DNA of 64,000 bases, taken from JAVZJR01 sp037447235 (GTDB lineage: Archaea; Micrarchaeota; Micrarchaeia; Anstonellales; Bilamarchaeaceae). The position numbers and the translations under genes are program-made. The DNA is taken from positions 1-64,000 of the forward strand of contig JBBIHC010000001.1 in the NCBI GenBank assembly GCA_037447235.1, written 5' to 3'. Under the pieces are notes generated by a model. That model was given only the letters and a program-made list of their open reading frames with translations. It had not been told where the DNA came from and did not search any database. Positions 58,613 through 64,000 of this stretch are shown one piece after another (positions within the stretch are counted from its first letter, which is position 1; each line of letters begins with the position of its first letter).

Positions 58613-58698
58613 CGCCTCCACGGGGATTTGAACCCCGATCGCAACCTTTCCAACAACTACCGCAGGGTCGCGTCCTGTCCAGGTTAGACTATGGAGGC
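58613..58698 (-). tRNA. tRNA-Arg(GCG) with a 12-base anticodon intron
   Basis: Acceptor GCCTCCA (58692-58698) pairs with TGGAGGC (58614-58620), discriminator G. D arm GTCT-AACCTGGACA-GGAC, T arm CGGGG-TTCAAAT-CCCCG. The anticodon stem is CGACC/GGTTG. The loop is 19 bases long; removing TAGTTGTTGGAA at site 37/38 leaves CTGCGG plus A, anticodon GCG. The spliced length would be 74. The symmetric GTTTTTAAAAACC at about 58722-58734 is about 27 bases upstream. Confidence 0.88.
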
Positions 58699-58721
58699 TG
58701 AACAAGAAATAATAACAGGCA

Positions 58722-58734
58722 GTTTTTAAAAACC
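58722..58734. promoter_or_regulatory. Symmetric TATA element between tRNA-Arg(GCG) and L10e
   Basis: GTTTTTAAAAACC is centred near 58727. On the minus side, 26 bases gives 58701, three bases from the tRNA 5' end. On the plus side it gives about 58753, leaving a short leader with GAGGTG before the L10e ATG at 58775. Confidence 0.55.
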
Positions 58735-58774
58735 AATGTTAGAAAATATAATAAAAAGCAGATGAGGTGTATTT

Positions 58775-59287
58775 ATGGGATTGAGGCCCGCACATACAAT
58801 CAGGGAGCCAAAAAAGAGGCCATGGACTAGGTTTTCAAAGAACCCGACAAAGTCATACATAAAAACGATGCCCCACGCAGACCTGCATCAGTTCAGGATG
58901 GGGGTGAAAAAAGATGATTACGACCTGACGATGTCGCTTGTTTTGCAGCAGGATATCGTGCTGAGGGACAACGCCATAGAAAGCGCCAGGCAATCCGCAA
59001 ACAAATGCTTTGAGAAGAGCATAAACGGGGACTATTATTTTGTTGTAAAGCCCTACCCCCACCACATAATAAGGGAAAACAAGATGATTGCCGGCGCCGG
59101 CGCTGACCGTCTGCAGAAAGGGATGAGACGGTCTTTCGGAAGGCCGACAGACAGGGCGGCGATAATAGGCAAAAACAAGGCGGTCTTCGTCGTGCAGACG
59201 CGCAGGCAAAACAAGGACATTGTGCTTAAGGCTTTTGAACAGGCGAAAAGGAAGCTTTCCGGCCGCTACAAGGTGCTCGTTTCCTAG
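58775..59287 (+). CDS. rpl10e: Ribosomal protein L10e
   Basis: A 170-residue large-subunit protein (L16/L10e family). GLRPAHTIREPKKRPWTR at the start, then YPHHIIRENKMIAGAGADRL and GMRRSFGRPTDRAAI are characteristic. GAGGTG precedes the ATG. The following 120 bases to 59412 hold two hairpins (GGGCATCAGCCC and CCCATC/GATGGG) and a CATATATATTTTTAAAGG promoter. Confidence 0.95.
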   Translation: MGLRPAHTIREPKKRPWTRFSKNPTKSYIKTMPHADLHQFRMGVKKDDYDLTMSLVLQQDIVLRDNAIESARQSANKCFEKSINGDYYFVVKPYPHHIIRENKMIAGAGADRLQKGMRRSFGRPTDRAAIIGKNKAVFVVQTRRQNKDIVLKAFEQAKRKLSGRYKVLVS

Positions 59288-59412
59288 CTGCATTTGTGCA
59301 TATTCCTGGGCATCAGCCCATTAGGGCCACCCATCGTCCTTATTTTGTGGTATAAGATGGGCATATATATTTTTAAAGGTTCTTATGCAGAATAATATAT
59401 TGGTGAACATAA

Positions 59413-61179
59413 ATGGTAGATGACCGCATTATAACAGACGATGCCTTAATCAGCACTGATGTTGACAAGCTTATCAGGATAATCGCCGAGAGAAGGAAAC
59501 TCAGTCTCGTGGAGCTCCAGAGGCTTTCTGGAATAAGGAGCAGAAACGACCTTGACACCTGGATAAGGGTGCTTGAGGACGAAGGCTATGTCAGGGTGGA
59601 GTACGGACTTACCGGAACATATATTTCGTGGACCGGCTCCCCGTATCCCCAGAAGCCGGTTGAGGGGCCGCAGCCCAAGAAAGAGGAAAAGCCATATGGG
59701 CATGAAGAACCGCCGGCCCAAGCGCAGGAGCCAGAGGCTTTCGAAAAAAAACCAACAGCAGAAGACCAGGAGAATGCTGAAGCCAGGAATGAACCGCCGC
59801 AGGCAAGCGAGGATAAAAGCCCGGAAGAGCTCCTTGAGGAATATGTAAGGGCAAAGAGAAATTCCGAATATGTCTGGCAGCAGGAGAAAGGGCACGATGA
59901 AGAGCCGGAATTGAGGAGAAACATCGTCAGGAATCTTGAAGATAGCGCCGGCGGAGAAAAGGAAGCCGAAGAGGAGGGCAATGTTCCTGAAACAGGGGAG
60001 GAGCCGGTCCTGCGCGAGGAAACTGGAGAGCCGGAGCAGACGCCGTCCATCGACAATGAAGAGGCGCCAGTGCCTTCAAGCGTTTATGATGATGATGTCC
60101 GCGAGTTGATGGCAGCGTATATGGAAGAAATGAAGGAAGAGCGGGAAAGGCTTGAGCAATTGAAAAGGAAGAAGGAGATGTTTTACAGGGAAGAGCTGAA
60201 GGGCCTCCAGAAAATGAGCGAAACCGAACTGCTGTCTTTCATAGATGCAGTGCTTACGCAGGAAAAAAAGCTTCTTGAGCTTCGGGAGGAGGTCCTGCGG
60301 CTGCCTGAAAAGGTTGACGGCGCCCTGAAGGTCAGAAACGAGCTCAGGACGCTTAGCGAGCGGGCAAAGGCAAGCGCAAGAAACACCAGGAGCAGGGCCG
60401 AGGAACTCGCGCTTTCGCTGAAAGTGTCTGAAAATGACCTGCACGACAGGATAAACGACATAAGGGAGCTCATACAGGGCAACGAGAAGAGGATAAGCGC
60501 TCTTGAAAGCCTCAGGGAATCAATAGATGGCCGCACCGAAAAAATAGCGATGTCCATGGATGCCGTGAGAAGCAGGGTAGACGAGTTGAGGGGAATGCTT
60601 GAGACGCTGGAGCAGTATCTGAAAGAAACCCAAAACGCAAAAGAAGATGTGGACAGGGCGTTGGCTGAAATGCATGATATAACCGCCCAAAAACAGGGCG
60701 AACTGGAAAGCGTGGAAAGCGAGCTGGAAGACCTTACCAAGCTCTCAGCGTGGATACGCGAGTATGTCAACGATTACGATTCAAAGATTGCCGAAATAGA
60801 CGAGCATGTCGCAAAAAGCGAGAAAGACCTGGCGATGCTGAAGCAGGCAGCCCAGGCGGCATACCTGAAGAAATATCTTGCAGAACTCCAGGGGCTCTCT
60901 GAAAAATATGAGGAGAAGCTTGACGCCGCGGTAAAAACAGAGAAAGAGATAAACGCGGAGATAGAAAAGTCCAAAGAGCGGATCGCGCAGCTGGTCAGGG
61001 AGAGCCAGAAAATCATAGAGCGCCTCGGAAAGGAGACCAAGGAACCAGACTATGCCGAGGCAAAAAAGAAGGCTGAAGGGCGCGGAAACAGGCTGAAAAG
61101 GCTGGTTGAGGAGAAGAGCACTGAAAAGAAAAGCCTTTCAGAGTCAATAAGAAAAAGGAAAAAAGGCAGGAAGAAATGA
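59413..61179 (+). CDS. Winged-helix protein with long coiled coil
   Basis: A 588-residue cytoplasmic protein. Residues 15-75 form a winged helix (KLIRIIAERRKLSLVELQRL, WIRVLEDEGYVRVEYGL). An acidic, Pro/Glu-rich linker runs to about 215. A very long charged coiled coil covers about 230-560, ending in a basic tail (SIRKRKKGRKK). No membrane segment is present. Coiled-coil proteins of this form occur near archaeal pilus or archaellum genes, and a pilus-type ATPase gene starts at 63620, but the link is inference. GGTGA precedes the ATG. Confidence 0.65.
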   Translation: MVDDRIITDDALISTDVDKLIRIIAERRKLSLVELQRLSGIRSRNDLDTWIRVLEDEGYVRVEYGLTGTYISWTGSPYPQKPVEGPQPKKEEKPYGHEEPPAQAQEPEAFEKKPTAEDQENAEARNEPPQASEDKSPEELLEEYVRAKRNSEYVWQQEKGHDEEPELRRNIVRNLEDSAGGEKEAEEEGNVPETGEEPVLREETGEPEQTPSIDNEEAPVPSSVYDDDVRELMAAYMEEMKEERERLEQLKRKKEMFYREELKGLQKMSETELLSFIDAVLTQEKKLLELREEVLRLPEKVDGALKVRNELRTLSERAKASARNTRSRAEELALSLKVSENDLHDRINDIRELIQGNEKRISALESLRESIDGRTEKIAMSMDAVRSRVDELRGMLETLEQYLKETQNAKEDVDRALAEMHDITAQKQGELESVESELEDLTKLSAWIREYVNDYDSKIAEIDEHVAKSEKDLAMLKQAAQAAYLKKYLAELQGLSEKYEEKLDAAVKTEKEINAEIEKSKERIAQLVRESQKIIERLGKETKEPDYAEAKKKAEGRGNRLKRLVEEKSTEKKSLSESIRKRKKGRKK

Positions 61180-61215
61180 CGCAGGCGCTGCCTACCGCGA
61201 TGGCTGCAGCCCGCA

Positions 61216-62379
61216 TTATCTTTTTTTGATTAGCCTTCTGTATATCCGCACAAACGCTTTGGTTATGTTTTTTATCTCGTATTCTGCCGCCCTTCTTTTT
61301 GCGTTTTTTCCAAGCTTTCTTCTCACTTCAGGATAATCAAGCAATAATGAAATGCAGCGCGCCAAATCCGCGCTGTTCCCTGCTTCTGCAAGCAGGCCGG
61401 CATCTTTTGTCACCACATCAGATGCCCCGAGCTTGTTCACGCCGACGACGGGCAGCCCGAAATGCATCGCCTCCACGAAGGTCAGCCCGAATGTTTCCGT
61501 GTCAGAGGCAGAGGCGAAGACATCGGCCGAGCGGTAGTAAGACGGCAGGTCGCTGTCCTTGACAAAACCTGCGAATACGACATTTCTAAGGCCCATCGGT
61601 TTTACGAGTTTTTTGTAATCGTTTAAGTACGGGCCCGCACCAACTATGACTAGATGCGCGTCCGGCCTGCCATCCAAAACCTTCCGGAATGCGCTAAGCA
61701 GGACTTCTATCTTTTTCTCAAAACTTATTCTGCCGACATAGAGTACCACTGGCGCTTTCCTCGGTATTCCGTGCCTCTTTCTTATGTCAATAAACTTTTT
61801 TTTGCCGAATTTTGAGAAATCTATTCCGTTTGGCACGAACTCCGCCTTTTTCAGCCCGTAGCCGCATAACTCCCTCTTCAGGCTTTCGGTTGGCGCCGTA
61901 ACAACATCTGCCAGCGAGAAAACCTCCTTTATCAGCCCTTTTACAGGCATTTTTGCCGCGTCTTCTATTTTTCCCCTGAGCAATCCCTTTGACAGGTGGG
62001 AAACATATTCCGGAAAATGCGTGTGGTAAGTCACCACAACAGGCAATCCCATTGTTTTGGCAACATGGAGGGCCTTCAGCCCTAGCAGCACAGGTGCGTG
62101 GAGGTGGACTGCCGCCACTCCCTCTTCCTCAAGGATTTTCCTTATGTCCCTTCTGTGGGCAACCGACATCCGGTATCCCTTATAGAATGGAAACGGCAGG
62201 GACGGCATAAGGCAGGTCCTGATTCTACCTTCTTTTTTTGTTTTCCATTCGTTCTTTTCATTTGGGGCGAGCAGCACAACCTCTGCTTTTTTTGACAGTT
62301 CCGGAAGGAAATCCCTAAGGAAAACCACAACCCCGTTCTTTTGCGGCAGGTAAGTATCGCTGACCACCGCGATTTTCAT
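61216..62379 (-). CDS. GT4-family glycosyltransferase
   Basis: A 387-residue GT-B fold glycosyltransferase. The N-terminal AVVSDTYLPQKNGVVVFLRD and TYHTHFPEY fit enzymes such as diacylglycerol or mannosyl glucosyltransferases. The C-terminal domain has VVLYVGRISFEKKIEVLL and the nucleotide-sugar motif SASDTETFGLTFVEAMHFG (an EX7E-type motif). It would add a sugar to a membrane lipid or glycan. It directly follows the upstream gene, sharing no spacer. The acceptor is unknown. Confidence 0.88.
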   Translation of the reverse strand: MKIAVVSDTYLPQKNGVVVFLRDFLPELSKKAEVVLLAPNEKNEWKTKKEGRIRTCLMPSLPFPFYKGYRMSVAHRRDIRKILEEEGVAAVHLHAPVLLGLKALHVAKTMGLPVVVTYHTHFPEYVSHLSKGLLRGKIEDAAKMPVKGLIKEVFSLADVVTAPTESLKRELCGYGLKKAEFVPNGIDFSKFGKKKFIDIRKRHGIPRKAPVVLYVGRISFEKKIEVLLSAFRKVLDGRPDAHLVIVGAGPYLNDYKKLVKPMGLRNVVFAGFVKDSDLPSYYRSADVFASASDTETFGLTFVEAMHFGLPVVGVNKLGASDVVTKDAGLLAEAGNSADLARCISLLLDYPEVRRKLGKNAKRRAAEYEIKNITKAFVRIYRRLIKKR

Positions 62380-63543
62380 CTATTCACCGCTTTCGTTCAG
62401 GCTTTCATTCATCATGCCATCTTCGGTCAGGTTGGAAACAGGCGCTGCCGGCGCGGATGCGTTCAGGCACAACTCCAGTTTGCTTTGGTTGGCCAGGTAA
62501 TCGCAATAGGTGCTGTTTTTCCAGGCTCCAGCCAGCTCTATGTAGCAGTCGTCCCTGTAGCCCGAATCGCTCATCAGCAGGCACCAGCTTTCGTTCTTAA
62601 GGTAAGGCATCATCCTGATTATGCACTGGTCGGCCTGCGAGCCTGCCAGCCCGCACAGGGAAGGCATATACAACCTGAACGCCAGCATGGAAACGCAGCT
62701 TTCCCTCTCTTCCCTGCTCCTTTCAAAACAGGCGCTTAGCGTTTGCTGCGCCTCTATCTCGCTGTCGAAGAGTCCGTAGGCATCTTCACTCAGGTTTTCC
62801 GGCATTGCTATCTCTGAAGGAGCGGAGAATTCCCTTACCGTTATTTCCGCTTCATAGTCAACGCCGTTGTATGCATAAGCAACGCGTTTGTAAACCGGGA
62901 TGCCATCCGCGTGGCATAGCTTCCAGTCAAAGCGTTTCGGCATATTGGGCGAAAAGCCGTATTTCTCCGCGTCCGCAATGCTCATGTTGGTGTAATCTAT
63001 GCTGTACTCAACCATTGTGCATTTTTTCCCGTCCGCTTCCCTTTCGCTCACGTTCTTTATTGTTATTAGCCCGTTTTCGAACAGCACTTTGGCGAATAAC
63101 TCCTCCTCCTTCTTTATCCTCTCGTCGCTGAAAAACAGGGATTGAAGGTATGCGTAATATCCTTTCAGGGCAGAATCGTTTGTGCCGCTCGTTTCCGAGC
63201 AGGACGCCTGCTCCCTGTACTCAACGCAAAGGAAAGTCCGGTTTCCTGCAAAATAGATTTTTTTAATTCCGATTTGGTCATGCACCTCAACATATCCGGC
63301 TCCCCCGTTTCTTATCAGCGTGTATTGCTTTTCGTAGCCATTAACCTTCTCGGAAAACCCGTAAGTGTAATCCGTTTTGTTAAAGCCGAAACGGACGGTA
63401 TCGTATATTATTTCTTTGCCTCTTGCTTCAAGGCCGTCTGCAGTCTGATTGCCCTGCGGTTTTTCCCCGGGCAGCGAAATTGACACCGCCACCAGGAGGA
63501 GGATTATCGCAACCCCAAGGAACGCTTTTTCGTAATTGTTCAT
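62380..63543 (-). CDS. Membrane-anchored exported protein with Cys-rich C-terminus
   Basis: A 387-residue protein starting at ATG 63543 with an N-terminal membrane helix (AFLGVAIILLLVAVSISL). A beta-rich domain covers about residues 40-240 (VNGYEKQYTLIRNGGAGYVEV in pieces). The C-terminal 110 residues are helical with regular cysteines (SACFERSREERESCVSML, PSLCGLAG, QCIIRMM, WCLLMSD, DCYIELA, YCDYLAN, LCLNAS), a repeat of the kind seen in the protein at 19351. It is immediately upstream of the glycosyltransferase. Function is unknown. Confidence 0.67.
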   Translation of the reverse strand: MNNYEKAFLGVAIILLLVAVSISLPGEKPQGNQTADGLEARGKEIIYDTVRFGFNKTDYTYGFSEKVNGYEKQYTLIRNGGAGYVEVHDQIGIKKIYFAGNRTFLCVEYREQASCSETSGTNDSALKGYYAYLQSLFFSDERIKKEEELFAKVLFENGLITIKNVSEREADGKKCTMVEYSIDYTNMSIADAEKYGFSPNMPKRFDWKLCHADGIPVYKRVAYAYNGVDYEAEITVREFSAPSEIAMPENLSEDAYGLFDSEIEAQQTLSACFERSREERESCVSMLAFRLYMPSLCGLAGSQADQCIIRMMPYLKNESWCLLMSDSGYRDDCYIELAGAWKNSTYCDYLANQSKLELCLNASAPAAPVSNLTEDGMMNESLNESGE

Positions 63544-63584
63544 ACGGACACACCCCGCGCCCAATCGCTTATCTTACTCAATCT

Positions 63585-63598
63585 ATTATTTAAAAAAC
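63585..63598. promoter_or_regulatory. TATA element shared by the Cys-rich protein and secretion ATPase genes
   Basis: ATTATTTAAAAAAC is centred near 63592. Plus-strand start at about 63618 would give a leaderless mRNA for the ATPase at 63620. Minus-strand start near 63566 would leave about 23 bases before ATG 63543. Confidence 0.5.
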
Positions 63599-63619
63599 AT
63601 TGCCCCGCATATATTTTTG

Positions 63620-64000
63620 ATGCTCGGTTGGAGGGTTCTGAAAGAGGGCGAGTACAGGCTAAACCTGCCGCAGCTCAGCCAGGAAGAGGAAGCGATGGTT
63701 GAAACCATTGAAGAGAGGTTCAGGGAGGCTGCGCGCGCAAAAGAACTGAAAAAGCCAGAGGAAAACAAGGCTTTCATAAGGGACCTGCTTCTCGCCGTTG
63801 CCGAGGAGAACGGGATACTTCTAGACAGCGACCAGGCAGACTATCTTTCCAACGCCGCTTATCTGTACATCTACGGATTTGCATTCCTGGATTATCTTAT
63901 TGCGGACCATGATATAGAAGAGATAAGCGTAATAGGCCTTAACAAGCCGGTTTATGTTTATGTGAGGAATCAGGGCTGGAAAAGCGTCAATGTCTGCTTT
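63620..64000 (+). CDS. Type II/IV secretion (pilus) ATPase, N-terminal part
   Basis: An open frame of 127 codons starting at ATG 63620 and running off the window. It begins MLGWRVLKEGEYRLNLP. The segment FAFLDYLIADHDIEEISVIG, then LNKPVYVYVRNQGW, is the typical N-terminal domain of TadA/FlaI/GspE-type ATPases (the L..L..D..IEEI.V.G..KPV.V pattern). These hexameric ATPases power pili, archaella or secretion. Walker motifs lie beyond the window end. The partial gene is leaderless by its TATA element. Confidence 0.85.
   Translation, partial: MLGWRVLKEGEYRLNLPQLSQEEEAMVETIEERFREAARAKELKKPEENKAFIRDLLLAVAEENGILLDSDQADYLSNAAYLYIYGFAFLDYLIADHDIEEISVIGLNKPVYVYVRNQGWKSVNVCF

Noticed and set aside
59288..59412. 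Possible H/ACA or C/D sRNA downstream of L10e
   Set aside because: Hairpins are present, but no proper C, D, H or ACA boxes could be placed. It is more simply the 3' region of L10e plus the promoter of the next gene.

Overview
The window is archaeal chromosome. It encodes a TATA-binding protein, TFE, RNA polymerase subunit Rpo4, the small subunit (DP1) of the archaeal polymerase D, initiation factors aIF1A and aIF2-beta, ribosomal proteins L21e, L10e and S26e, a Rio1 kinase and an archaeal topoisomerase I. Tight overlapping genes, TATA boxes about 26 bases before start codons (leaderless transcripts), many membrane-anchored orphan proteins and heavily intron-interrupted tRNA genes suggest a DPANN-type archaeon (Micrarchaeota or Diapherotrites-like). 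That placement is inference; no rRNA is present to fix it. No insertion sequence, integrase, rRNA or cas gene was seen.

Layout. 0.2-1.9 kb: pyrKD (pyrimidine synthesis). 1.9-7.9 kb: rpe, split transketolase, a KaiC-like ATPase with a degenerate P-loop, a roadblock protein, TldD and a TctA-like membrane protein. 7.9-13.2 kb: an opposite-strand operon carrying pheS among three surface or membrane proteins. 13.3-19.9 kb: NAD kinase, a SerA-type dehydrogenase, an XPD-type helicase, a phosphoesterase, S26e and a DUF1805 protein. 19.9-31.4 kb: tbp, L21e-rpoF-DUF655-tRNA-Val, TspO, Drg GTPase, PurL, ArgS, Rio1, aIF1A, aIF2-beta, a box C/D sRNA and a propeller lipoprotein. 31.4-34.7 kb: CutA, a pyrimidine-dimer glycosylase, PurB and an Nre-type repair protein. 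34.8-41.1 kb: a five-gene membrane cluster around a VirB4/HerA-type ATPase. 41.3-46.2 kb: Pgk, TopA, DP1 and UPF0147. 46.3-46.8 kb: a tRNA-Arg(TCT) gene broken by a hairpin-repeat array, plus a divergent C/D-like sRNA. 46.8-55.3 kb: an AT-richer island of three large orphan genes, one of 1769 codons ending in a beta-barrel-like region. 55.3-59.3 kb: NUDIX, TFE, tRNA-Gln, tpiA, tRNA-Gly, tRNA-Trp, an FKBP lipoprotein, tRNA-Arg(GCG) and L10e. 59.4-64 kb: a winged-helix coiled-coil protein, a glycosyltransferase, a secreted Cys-rich protein and the start of a pilus-type secretion ATPase.

The strongest candidates for undescribed biology are: (1) the tRNA-Arg(TCT) gene, whose two halves are separated by a CRISPR-like array of palindromes that resemble its own anticodon arm; (2) tRNA-Gln, tRNA-Trp and tRNA-Val genes that each appear to carry two introns, including D-loop and T-loop positions; (3) the VirB4-like cluster, whose last protein has a divergent paralogue in the pheS operon; (4) the giant exported protein with a C-terminal barrel-like region and its two orphan neighbours. 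The sequence holds two 100-base N gaps (46347-46446 and 55000-55099), one inside the tRNA array and one inside the giant gene.
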